This document shows positions 20,561-31,039 of a stretch of DNA of 64,000 nucleotides, piece after piece. Position 1 is the first letter of the stretch. Each line of letters begins with the position of its first letter. The stretch lies in the NCBI GenBank assembly GCA_030323885.1, contig CM059187.1:124822525-124886524 (forward strand), given 5' to 3'. The notes beneath the pieces are model-generated. The model worked only from the letters and a program-made list of their open reading frames with translations. It made no database searches and was not told where the DNA came from. This stretch comes from Branchipolynoe longqiensis. Its lineage: Eukaryota > Annelida > Polychaeta > Phyllodocida > Polynoidae. A program made the position numbers and the translations under genes.

Positions 20561-21760
20561 TATATAAGATGGGTATATATATATATATATATATATACAT
20601 ACATACACATGGATATACACATACACACACACATACATAAGCGCGCACACGCATGCGCGCCGAGGCGTTAACCAGGGGGCGCCACAGTCGCTGGAGGAGT
20701 GAGTGGAAGGAAATATTCGCTTCTTCCACTCCAGCAAACTGCCAGCCGGGTGTTGTTGTGAGTGGGTGAGGCTGGGTAGGGGTGGCTGGAGGGGAAGGAG
20801 GGCGGGGTGTCGCCCTATGCGTCTCCAAGAGTTGGGCTGATTGTTCTCTCATCTTTTCTGCAGATAGGGCACGCAGACGTGTGGGCTCCTTTAAATTAAC
20901 TTGGCCTCTTTTGTCGGGGGCGGTAGGGCGGCTGGGCGTGTGGTCGATAAGGATGAGAATCTGGGTATGTTGACTTTGCAGTTGGGAGAGGAGAGTGTGG
21001 AGTGGAGAGTGTGGAGAGTGGAGAATGGAGAGTGGGGGTTGGCCAGCCGCCGGCTCGGCTGCAATACACAAGTCTCTGTGTAGAGACAATCCCGCTCCTC
21101 CTCCCCCCCCCCCCCCACACATACACTACGCCCATACCTCCCCCTCCTCCTTCCCACCCACCCATACACATACACTACACCCATACCTTCCCCTCCTCCT
21201 CCCCCGACACATACACTACACCCATACCGACACACACAACCCCTTCCACACACACACACATCCTCCCCTCCCCCCCCACACACACAGAGGCACACACACT
21301 CACCAGGGCCGCATCATTTCCGGCTTCTAAAGCAGTGATGACCGTCCATTGTATATGCCGCTTTGATTCGGTTGCAAACAGACTCCCCGCCCCGACTCCT
21401 CCATACCCCCCCCCCCCCTCCACACCCCCCCCCCCCCCCCCTCCCACACACGGGCCCGGTGGATGGACACATGGGCCGGGCAGTTTCCGGCCGGCCGGGG
21501 CCCGCTTTCGGACGGTTGGTTAGTTTACTCTGGGCGGTCCTGCCGTGGAGACTCGGGGAGCAGCGGCACGCTGGGTGAGCACCTCGCCTTCTGCCGGTTG
21601 TCCCAGGATGAGCAGCTCACCACAGCGGCAGATCGCTCACCTCAGCCCTCTCTGTGAAATACACCGCCCCCCTTTCAACTCTGCGTCTCACCGTTTCGGC
21701 CTCCGATGTCTAGAAGGTGACCCATGATCGTGTTTATTTAATTAATAACTCTCCGTTCTC
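20561..21760. other. TA/CA repeats and GC-rich anonymous DNA
   Basis: (TA)n and CACAYA repeats at 20,561-20,650 are followed by a GC-rich stretch with several C runs and CACACA/CCCATACC repeats (21,095-21,460). Open frames on both strands are Pro/His- or Gly/Val-rich and show no motifs. I cannot support a gene here. Confidence 0.5.
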
Positions 21761-22060
21761 TGTGGCGGAGTGGTTAGAGTGTCTGACTTTTTTCTAGGTC
21801 AGACTCCTAATCTGAGGGTCGGCGGTTCGATTCCCCGTGCCCCCAGCTCTGCCAATTTGGATTTCCACCGCTGTGTATAACTTACAGCGTCATCAAAGGC
21901 CGGTTGCTCTCATACCATGTCTATGTGGTGTGGGAGGTTAAAAATCCCTTGGGTCGGTAAAAGTGTAGGCTCGGGCTTTCTATCGACCAGCAGTGGAATG
22001 AGGAAGACCAGTCGTCTATGACTGAAATTTCCCCTGCTTAAACAACTAATGGACCAAAAA
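21761..22060 (+). mobile_element. SINE-B copy
   Basis: Nearly identical to the copy at 13,646: head TGTGGCGGAGTGGTTAGAGT, box B GGCGGTTCGATTCCCC, shared body and the same CAGTCGTCTATGACTGAAAT 3' region. It ends in CAACTAATGGACC and a poly-A run, as expected of a retrotransposed copy. Confidence 0.92.
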
Positions 22061-22075
22061 AAAAAAAAAAAAAAT

Positions 22076-22283
22076 AAGCCCCAGTCACACTGCGATCACT
22101 TTGCGACCACGTTGGTCACTTTGCAACCACTTTAGACCAAAAAATCCACCTCCTTGCGACCAAAGCAATACTCGTTAACCTCTGAGCGACTATTCTGGAA
22201 GCAGGGATGTTTTTTTTCGTGCGGTAGCTGTAACCTCTTTATGACCATAATGGTTGCAAGGACCTCCTTGTGGCGAAAAGGTG
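22076..22283. mobile_element. Harbinger-like MITE, left part
   Basis: It begins TAAGCCCCAGTCACACTGCG and continues with TTGCGACCA-type words shared with the element at 3,265. The right terminus is not found; at 22,284 the sequence turns into a SINE-like B-box region. Confidence 0.6.
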
Positions 22284-22804
22284 ATTGCTTTAACTCGGCC
22301 AGGGTTTGAACCCCATTAGTTCGAATCCTATTACCTGCCACCCGGTAATCGGACTCTCAATTCCTTCTAGTCCCGAAACGCACAGTTAAAGGTTCTATCT
22401 TCTCATGTCTTGTACACTTATTAATTTACCAGACCTTGGTATCAGCATCAAGAAACTTAAATTGTATAAATAACTATCATGTCACACGGCCAACAAAAGC
22501 AATGCTTTGAAGCTGAATAAATTTCTTTATTCGGTGAATGAAATTACATTTAGCCCCCCTCCCCCCGCCCCCGTCTCCCGCACACACCTCCTTTTTTCGT
22601 ATTAAATTGGGGAATATCAACCATCTCCCTTGTTGTTCCTGGAGGGGAGGGGGTTGGGGTTGGGGAATTCCGCTTGACTACACACTCAGTTGCTGAGCAG
22701 TTCATCACCTCGTAGAATTCATTACACACGCCTGGTTGGTTGTCTCCTAGCCCCAATTAGGGCAACACCCGAGCAGTTGGTCTGACAAGCTGGGCGGTGG
22801 GGTT
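22284..22804. other. SINE-like head fragment and anonymous DNA
   Basis: 22,284-22,330 resembles the start of a SINE-A body in reverse (TTAACTCGGCCAGGGTTTGA then a B-box). No gene or repeat is recognised in the rest. Confidence 0.35.
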
Positions 22805-23068
22805 GGTTGGTGGAGTTTTACATCCTAGCAACATCTAAGGTCATACCAGGATGAGTACCGACTTATAACAGTGCACACTCATGGTGACTTTATAGTGGTG
22901 CCCCATTGGGAGATCAGGCTGCCAGCACTATGATCTGATATCCCACTCAGTCACATTATCCTGACACTGAGCCAACCAGTCGTTGTCCTATCCTAATAAT
23001 GCCGAGTGTCTTGCTAGAAAGCGACAAGTATCAATTTTTAAGTCATTGGGTTTCATTTGATAAGGGTT
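22805..23068 (-). mobile_element. SINE-A copy with head replaced by a microsatellite
   Basis: A reverse-oriented tail (TACATCCTAGCAACATCTAA) and full body run to TCATTTGATAAGGGTTCC. At the position of the B box the tRNA head is replaced by a CCACCACCTCCAC array. Confidence 0.85.
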
Positions 23069-23345
23069 CCACCACCGCCTCCCACCACCTCCACCCCCCC
23101 CCCCCTCTCACCACCTTCACCGCCTCCCACCACCTCCACCCCCCTCTCACCACCTTCACCGCCTCTCACCACCTTCACCCCCTCCCACCACCTCCACCGC
23201 CTCCCACCACCTCAACCCCCTCTCACCACATCCACCCCCTCCCACCCCCTCCACCCATCCACCCCCTCCCACCACCCCCTCCCATCTATCTCTACCACTA
23301 CCTCCACCTCTCTCCAACAACGCCTCCACCACCACCCCTATCACC
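23069..23345. repeat. (CCACCACCTCCACC)n minisatellite
   Basis: Units such as CCCACCACCTCCACC and TCTCACCACCTTCACC alternate for about 275 bp. Pro/Thr/Ser-rich frames here are artefacts. Confidence 0.92.
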
Positions 23346-23879
23346 TCTCATCACCCACACGGCCCTCGGTGCCCATCCACTCAGCCACTCAGCCACCTCA
23401 CACATGTCTCTGACTGCTGCTGACCCCAATCCCTGGCCTCGTGTCACCTATCGGAACGCCTGCCAACATTGCTTGCCCAGCACAGGAACACTTAGCCTGG
23501 CCAAGGAGCAGTAGCGCCGGGTCCGGCCCCCTCCGAGCTCCGGGCTCCCTGGCCACTCCCACCCTTCCCGGTCCTGATCTGTGGTAATATGGGTCAGAGG
23601 AGTCGGGTTAGGGGAGGGAGGGGTGTGGGGGTGATGAGGTAAAGTGGGAGTGCCAGGCAGACAATCGGTTCACCCACACGTGACCTTGACCTTGGGCACC
23701 TATATCAGGCGTTATCAAAGGCAAGCCTTTTGTGAGTCTTCGAGGAGTTACCGGGTGAGTTGCTCGGATTATCTGTGTGAGTAGTAATCTCCACGCGCCT
23801 GTTCCTGGCACTCGTCTAATGCATGGTGACTCCAGTTTATATATCTTTTCCTGCCTCAATGATGGGATGGCCTGCCTAC

Positions 23880-24208
23880 GGGATGGCCAAATGAGTTGAG
23901 CGTCCATCTCCCGTTTTCGTAGATCATGCGATTCTAAACCACGGTTTTGAACCCTTGTCGAGTCAAACCAATGCCTTAAAGATTTATACTTGTCGCTTCC
24001 TAGCCAGGCGCTCGTCATTATTAGGATGGGGCAAGGACGGGTGTGCTCAGTGTCAGGATAATGTGGGATATCAAGTCATAGTGCTGGCGGCCTGATCAAG
24101 TAGTGGGGCAGCACTATTAAGTCACCATGAATGCACACTGTCACAAGTCGGTACCCATCCTGATATGACCCGAGATGTTGCCAGGACATAAAACTCCAAC
24201 AACCAACC
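23880..24208 (+). mobile_element. SINE-A copy, near full length
   Basis: The head (GGGATGGCCAAATGAGTTGA), body and tail (ATATGACCCGAGATGTTGCC then ACTCCAACAACCAACC) are all present. Confidence 0.88.
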
Positions 24209-24534
24209 ATCTCCGACATCGACGAGCGCCTGCGGTTCTGGTGTGATGGCATGTCCGGATACGGGCGTCACGGGCGATGTTGGACCGTTGGGTGTAGGTG
24301 CACTGTGGTGTGATAATGCGCGTTATTGCAGAGGTTATACTTTCACGTGACAGACTGACTCAATGGATGCGCAATAAGGTGTGAATGGCATGGTTTCAGT
24401 TATAAATGTGTATGCAATATAATATACAATTAAATAATATAATGTCATAATATAATTGAAAGACATGATTTTTACTTACGCATAATATTGTAAATGGTCA
24501 AAGTGGATGATATGGTAATTTGAAATGGATTGAG

Positions 24535-24805
24535 GCCCAAGCCTACACTTTTACCGACCCAAGGGATTTTTAACCTCCCACACCACATAGACATGGTATG
24601 AGAGAAACCGGCCTTTGATGACGCTGTAAGTTATACACAGCGGTCGAAATCCAAATTGGCAGAGCTGGGGGAACGGGGAATCGAACCGCCGACCCTCAGA
24701 TTAGGAGTCTGACCTAGAAAAAAGTCAGACACTCTAACCACTCCGCCACAGGCAATGCCATATGTTGTCAGGGCGTAAAACTCCAACAACCAACCAACCA
24801 ACTAA
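24535..24805 (-). mobile_element. SINE-B copy joined to a SINE-A tail
   Basis: 24,535-24,756 is a reverse SINE-B lacking its 3' region (body TTTTACCGACCCAAGGGATT, head end ACTCTAACCACTCCGCCACA). It is followed directly by a forward SINE-A tail fragment (CATATGTTGTCAGGGCGTAA, then ACTCCAACAACCAACC). Confidence 0.82.
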
Positions 24806-24954
24806 CCGAATTCTGAGGACCATTCGAAATAAATCCACCCGCCAACCCAGGACACTCACATGTGCCTACATATATGTACAAGTATGTCTTTCGAGTGTGT
24901 GGCAACATTGACTTATCCCGAACACCTCGCAGTGAACAGTGGACAGTGGCGCTT

Positions 24955-25545
24955 CATGCTAGCAAAGACCCTATAATACTAAGACAGCTCACTCCCTATC
25001 TCTCCCATGGTAATGTAAATTTCGCAGTGCCACCTTGTGGTGGGTTTGATCAGCCCGGCTGCTGGTTGGTGTTTCACATGTAAACACATACAATTATATT
25101 ATACATGAGATAGGAAAGTATGAATACACATCAATATGAAATTGCTATGAACAAATACACATCAGCATTGCCATCATCACACATCTTTCACATTCATATA
25201 TACATTTATGTAGAATATAATTTATTATATATATATAAAGGAGGCGGAGTTTCCCCCCTTCTCTTCTTTAATTAATTATTTCTTATTTATTTCTTATTTA
25301 TTCTTCACTGTATATTCACCCCGGGCCACTCTTTTGCCCCGGGACTGCCATATCATTGCTGCTTGGCTCAGTCCAGCCTTGACTGCACACCGAGCACCAC
25401 TTATTTTTAGCTAAAGCGCACCGACGTACATATAATATAGCACCTGTTTAACCAAGAGAACAGCCAGCGCACCAAGTGGTGGGTTTGATCATTTTGATTA
25501 CAGAGCTGAGTGAGCCGTCTTAGTATTATAGGGTCTTTGATGCTT
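24955..25545. repeat. pair of inverted ~35-bp repeats, 0.5 kb apart
   Basis: CAAAGACCCTATAATACTAA (24,964-24,983) with its flanks recurs as its complement at 25,508-25,543. A GTGGTGGGTTTGATCA word occurs in direct orientation near 25,034 and 25,473. These may be two opposed copies of one dispersed repeat or the ends of a TIR element. Confidence 0.5.
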
Positions 25546-25559
25546 GTTTCTTCAGTTAC

Positions 25560-25810
25560 CTTGTCGTTGTCATCATAATCATCCTCACCATCATAATAAA
25601 CATCATCACCACCACTGGTATCATCTTCATCATCATCATCAATATTTTCATTATTGTCGCTATTTTCGTCCTCGACTTCATCGTCATCGTCATTTACATC
25701 ATCATTATTGTCTGTAACATATGTAATTCTCGTTATCGCCATCATCACCTCCATCACCACCATCATCGATATCATCAACATCATCGCCAATAACGTCATC
25801 ATTTCGAAGT
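25560..25810. repeat. (ATC)n trinucleotide region
   Basis: An imperfect ATC/TCATC array on the plus strand. Asp- or Ser-rich frames are artefacts. Confidence 0.85.
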
Positions 25811-26664
25811 GTTGCCTAATCCACCATTTGGTGACCGGCGCATCCCGGAACCGGAAGTGGCCCGTTCCACACCGGCCGTGCTAAGGTTTGAGGGAGAATC
25901 ACGCGATGGCTACTCTAGTACTAAGCAGGCATTTTTTGTGTGTGACAGTTTATTTTCCCTGTCCATAACGAGTAAGTCGCATTGCGGCTTGTTTTCATCG
26001 CTGAACAGCAATAGTCTCAATTTGGTAGTAGCCTTGCCATCTTAGCTGTTAGTTGTTATGTTAGGTTTTTTTGGGGGGGGGGGAGGTCATCTTCTTTTTT
26101 TCGTATTTTTTCTCGTTTTTTTTTGTGTTCTTTTTTTTGGGGTGTCATGTGGTTGTGGGCGTTGTCCCCACCTTCTCGCGGCCTGTCGGTGCCGTTGGCC
26201 TCTCGGACTGAACTACTCGGAGTTGCTCGGGAGGGTGAGTGGGGTGGGGAGGGTCAACCAGCCACCCCTCCACCCCGTCCAGATGTAATGGTTGTGTGGG
26301 GTAGTACCTATATTGGCTGATTGTATATATGTGATGTATAACGCATTATACGAGTATAGATACTCGGGGGAGAATAAATGTTTGCTATGTGTATTATTTA
26401 CCCTCTAATCCTCTACCACTGACTGGGGGTGGGGGGGGGGAGGGGGGAGGTGAATCCCGTCCCCACCTGTCGGGTATATATATTTATATATAAAGCACCA
26501 CCCAGCAACAAATAAAACCTGTTGCCCACTGACCCATTTCTTCACATCCATCAATCAATAATAGAAGGATGGAACTCCTTTCTAGGGCTGAGGTCGAAAG
26601 GACATGTTTATCTCCTGGTGTTAATAACTGCAATGCATTAGTATACCAAGGTGGTAGACATCTG

Positions 26665-26667
<3 letters not shown>
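25811..26667. other. anonymous DNA with T and G runs
   Basis: Poly-T/G stretches at about 26,065-26,145 and a G run near 26,427-26,452. No gene recognised. Confidence 0.45.
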
Positions 26668-26717
<50 letters not shown>

Positions 26718-26995
26718 CCCATATTATATCATATTTGACGGCACTAGATGATGGATATAGGTCACATCCGGTTTCGCTGGTGTCCTGTTGATATCCGGCG
26801 TCCTGTCGTCACTCTAATTTCTTTCCAGGCTACCCCTCTCGTAAAGCATGCACACGTCAGCATGCAAACACACACACATATATATGTGTGTGCGCGTGTG
26901 ATTCTGTTTTGTGTGTGTCTGTTTGCATGACTATTGTTCAATTGCATATTCATTTATGCATATTAAATTATATGTATTATATATATATATATGAT

Positions 26996-27050
<55 letters not shown>

Positions 27051-27126
27051 ATGTATAAATTATGTATATTTGCAATGTGGACTTACAAATACAGAAATAT
27101 CTATATAGTTAGTCTCAAAAATAAAT

Positions 27127-27196
<70 letters not shown>
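26668..27196. repeat. (TA)n tracts
   Basis: Long alternating TA at 26,668-26,716 and again at about 26,979-27,045 and 27,129-27,193, with CACACATATATATGTGTGTG palindromic runs between. Confidence 0.9.
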
Positions 27197-27197
<1 letters not shown>

Positions 27198-27662
27198 GTT
27201 GGCCCCAGATAAACAGCACAACGATAAGACTGATGTGGTTGAGAAGAAGATATATATTCTATGGCGGAGATATATTAAATGCCCACCTAAAGTTAAAATT
27301 TGAGTGTCCCAATGGGCCTATAGGCGTTAACGGCCAGACGCAGCCGGCATACAGTACCTAGAGCCCCTCACAGGTGGCGCCAGTGTGGCCCATGTCATAC
27401 TACACAGAGTCAGTTAGATAGGATACAGTTCTATACTATTACATAGGGAACTGAAGATAGGTAGTGTCCTTGTTTATATTCCCATAATGGATTATAGAGC
27501 ACATATGGATACCATAAACCCTTTATATATATCGCGTGTAATAATGCCTGTTGTGTCCTGTACCCCCCCCCCCCATATCTGGATGGGTGTGGGACCCCCA
27601 TCATGCACCGTTCCGCCTCCACTCGCTCAGAGGAATTTGGGGGGGGGGCGGGGGGCGGGGGG

Positions 27663-27666
<4 letters not shown>
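27197..27666. other. anonymous DNA with C and G homopolymer runs
   Basis: No supported feature except a C run near 27,564-27,573 and G runs near 27,639-27,662. Confidence 0.4.

Positions 27667-27748
<82 letters not shown>
27667..27748. repeat. (TA)n tract
   Basis: About 80 bp of alternating TA. Confidence 0.95.
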
Positions 27749-27751
<3 letters not shown>

Positions 27752-28535
27752 TTATTTGTAGTTCAGGCTGGGAATTGCTAACTTTGACAATCTCCCGTAT
27801 CAATCAATCAATCAGCACAACTCACCATCTTCTAAGCCGTTTTGTGGGTGGGTTTTTCTGGTCACGTTTCTGACTGTTGATGGATTGCATACGTTTTAAT
27901 TAATATTCACCACAACACACTGGAGATGGCTTTTGCATAATATTCTTTGTTAATCTATCACGCTGATGCCGATTCACATTGAATGCCATGACTGCAACGT
28001 TGTTATTTGTATTATATTTATTAGGCAAGTCGCATTTCGCTTAACCTCGCGGTTTCCCCCCTTGGTCCTTTCAATATTTCAACCAACATGAGAGGATTTA
28101 TAACCCGGATACAGACTACATTATTGTGCTCAGCGTCTATTATTAGTCCATTGTTAAGTTTATTACAGACCCATTCCCCCCTTCCTCCCACCTTGAGAAA
28201 TGAAGAACAACAGGGTGTGTGTCTTACTAACAAGTTAAGTGTGTTTATTCAATTGGTTAATCAAAAGGTCTAACCAGATTTTCTACTTGATTAGAAAGAA
28301 CAGAGAGAGAGAATGTCAGAAACAAGAGATAACTATTTAAAACATATAGTTAGTAGTGCGTACTGTTGAGTCATCTAGGGCCTGGTTATAAAAACTCAGA
28401 ACTACAAGTTCCCAAACCCCATATTTAACCATCCTAAAGCTAAGATTCCATACACATGTATGTGGTATGCGGCATGGCATTCCAATTCATATTTTGACCG
28501 ATCGGTCCATTGAGCGATCCATTTTGCCGTCCACC
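27749..28535. other. anonymous DNA, no supported gene
   Basis: Nothing recognised. Confidence 0.4.
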
Positions 28536-28645
28536 CATTCACATTCACATTCACATTCACATTTGCAACCGGACATTTGTTGTTACATTCGCGTACTGCA
28601 TACCACATACCACATACCACATAAAAACCACATACCACATACCGC
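28536..28645. repeat. (CATTCA)n and (CATACCA)n short tandem repeats
   Basis: Five units of CATTCA are followed after about 40 bp by six units of ACCACAT/ATACCAC. Confidence 0.9.
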
Positions 28646-28928
28646 GTTTATGGAATCTTAACTTAATGGTAAAACACTTTGATTTAAATTCTTTGCGGGG
28701 TAAAATCCGCCGTTGATTGTACGGAATCTTCCAGTGATTGTGTACCTTTCAAACTCTTTATTTTTTCTCTGGGAGTTTACATATTTGCCATGTCGCCGGT
28801 GGAGTGCAATTAGCGTCCTTGTGTCTGCCTAGCATCGCGTTTCACACAAACACGTGTGCACGCTGTGGTTATTGACCTAAGGTGACATTGAATCTCACAC
28901 TTTTCAGACAGAGTCCACGCACGCCTCA

Positions 28929-29231
28929 AGGCCCAGTCACACCCCACCAGATTGGGGGAAACGGACAGAAACCGAACAAAGTCCGTTTTGTGTCCGTACA
29001 AGTCTTGAACATGCACAAAACTAAGAACAGATGCCACCAGACTGACGTCTATGGTTCTTGTCCGATTTAAGTTTGTTTCGTCCATTGGCTGTCCATTTCA
29101 TGTCCGTTTCATGTCCGTTCGTCTGGCAGCCTTCGCAACAATTTGACACATTTTAATACATTTTGATACTTATCACCACTGGACTAGACAATTATGTCCG
29201 TTGCTCAATCCGAAGAGGTGTGACAGCCACT
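28929..29231. mobile_element. Harbinger-like MITE, CGGACA-word type
   Basis: The left end AGGCCCAGTCACACCCCACC mirrors the right end GAGGTGTGACAGCCACT. The interior repeats words such as ACGGACAGAAACCGAACAAA and ATGTCCGTTTC. It shares ends and words with the element at 6,449. Flanking triplets are TCA and TAA, a possible eroded target duplication. Confidence 0.68.
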
Positions 29232-29455
29232 TAACCTACTCACAATTTCTATTGGATTTAATTATTTAGTTTTATTTAGAGACAACTATTTTCAAAGGGG
29301 TTATGCGAAATTGCTTTTGTCTGTAGCCGAACCTTCTTTTTTCTTTTTTTTTTTTTCTTTAAGAAAAATCTTTTTTCCTTTTCTATAAATACATTTGTTA
29401 TTTGCGCACATAAATATATATAAATATATAAAAATATATATAAATATATATATAT

Positions 29456-29630
29456 CATCTCTAAATCGACTGACCATGGGGTCGACTTTAAATTGCCCAT
29501 TTAGGGAATTGGTCGGTTTAGCGACTTTTCATTTCGTTACAATGGGCAATCTTGGGACCCAAATAAAGCGATCGATATAGGGGAGTGGTCGATCTGTGGA
29601 GGTGGTCGATTAGAGAGGTTTTACTGTATA
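29456..29630. mobile_element. Tc1/mariner-like MITE (CTCTAAATCGACC family)
   Basis: The right end is ATTAGAGAGGTTTTACTGTA, the classic CAGTAAAACCTCTCTAA type of mariner/pogo terminus in complement. The left end has only CTCTAAATCGACTGACC, so it is truncated. The interior has inverted GGTCGAT / ATCGACC words. Related to 60,773-60,960 and to the fragment at 62,562. Confidence 0.7.
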
Positions 29631-29982
29631 CTAAATCTGTATCCTGCATATGTGTGTAGAATAACACACCGCTATCAGAGTGTAGCGTAATGGTTAGTGG
29701 TTAGTGTGACGTCAGTAGTGTGACATCAGTGTGGGGATGTCAGGTGCGGGTCGGGTAATAGTGTACTCTGACCTCACCCGTCCGACTGCGCAGGCGCACC
29801 CGCAGCACCAACCAACATCCGGTCAGAGAAATAACCACCAATTAATTCCGTAGCCGCACAACTGACTATGTAAGCAAAATATAGGAGTGGAACGAGTTGA
29901 ACTAGAACTGCTTTCTGATTATGGAGAAGCGCCATTGAAGAATTAGCTATGGGGACTTTATACTTTGAACAAAGTGCTTTCG

Positions 29983-30322
29983 TTAAACTTGCATAGTCCG
30001 ATGAAGCATCAACTTTTCAAAACCAAAACAATTATCTCTAATTGATTCTACATATCTAACTTCGATACTGGTGCACTTATTAATCATTTGTTGTCACATA
30101 GAAGGGAATACTGAGGCAATTTAATATAATCTGTTACTGCTAAAGCCTATGGTGTCAGAGTTTGGTGTGTTTGCCGAAACTAAGTGTACTTGTCTAAAAA
30201 CTTAGCCATTTAAAATAAAAGTTACTTAAAACCAAAGTAAGATAGATTATAACGATCAATTTAATATATTTATCTCAGAAAAGTGACAGAAACACAAAAG
30301 CATCGGACTATGCAACTTTAAA
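29983..30322 (-). mobile_element. MITE-C copy
   Basis: The ends TTGCATAGTCCGATGAAGCA and CATCGGACTATGCAACTTTA are inverted. The interior has TTAGCCATTTAAAATAAAAG and ATTTATCTCAGAAAAGTGAC. Orientation is opposite to the 9,822 copy. Confidence 0.85.
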
Positions 30323-30611
30323 TGGGTTTAGTTTGGTGTTATTAATGTATAATGTGTGTTGTGCATGGCTGCTTAGCGACACCCTAAATGTTATTTATCT
30401 ATGGATTCAGCCATATTAACGTAAGCTCTAGGGACTGCTGTACCTACATGCACTGCTAGATACAGGTGCAACATAATGGTGTATTGGCCTATGTATATAC
30501 ACCGTATTATCATGAGGGCGCCATCTCTACTGTACGTCAACTATTCACATGATATGTGTGCGGGAGGTCAGGTGTTAACAGTAGTGGTTTGTGTAATGCG
30601 AAATTGTTTGT

Positions 30612-30662
30612 TTGTTTGGATGTTACGTCCTAGCAACATCTACGGTCAGATCAGGATGGTAT
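30612..30662 (-). mobile_element. SINE-A tail-only fragment
   Basis: TTACGTCCTAGCAACATCTA followed by CGGTCAGATCAGGATGG. No body is attached. Confidence 0.7.
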
Positions 30663-31039
30663 GAAATACAGGAATGAGAAATTTCTGATTTTCGGCGGAT
30701 TACATTTTTTGTTTTCCTCAGTTTGGGGACATTTTTGATATAGGTGTAAATTTGAGGAGAAATATAAATGATGGGGCTATGTTTCATGTAGTAGTACTCT
30801 CCAAGCATACAATTTGCACAATGCATATGACCAGCTCTGCCTAGAGAGCATTCTGCTGTCATTAATGGGACTGTATTACTATTATGGCCCACCTCATCGT
30901 CAATTTCCCATTCTTTCCTCCCACACCACTATCATCCCTGGAAATAGTTATGGTATTCATCCTACATTTCCATGGGAACCCCCTCCCCCCCCCCCAACCT
31001 CCATTTTGGAATTATACGTGAAAACATTCCAAACAAGTA

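Noticed and set aside
20553..21523. Several overlapping open frames of 90-190 codons in the GC-rich stretch
   Set aside because: Pro/His/Cys/Gly composition comes from C runs and CACA repeats. No conserved motifs and no splice-consistent structure.
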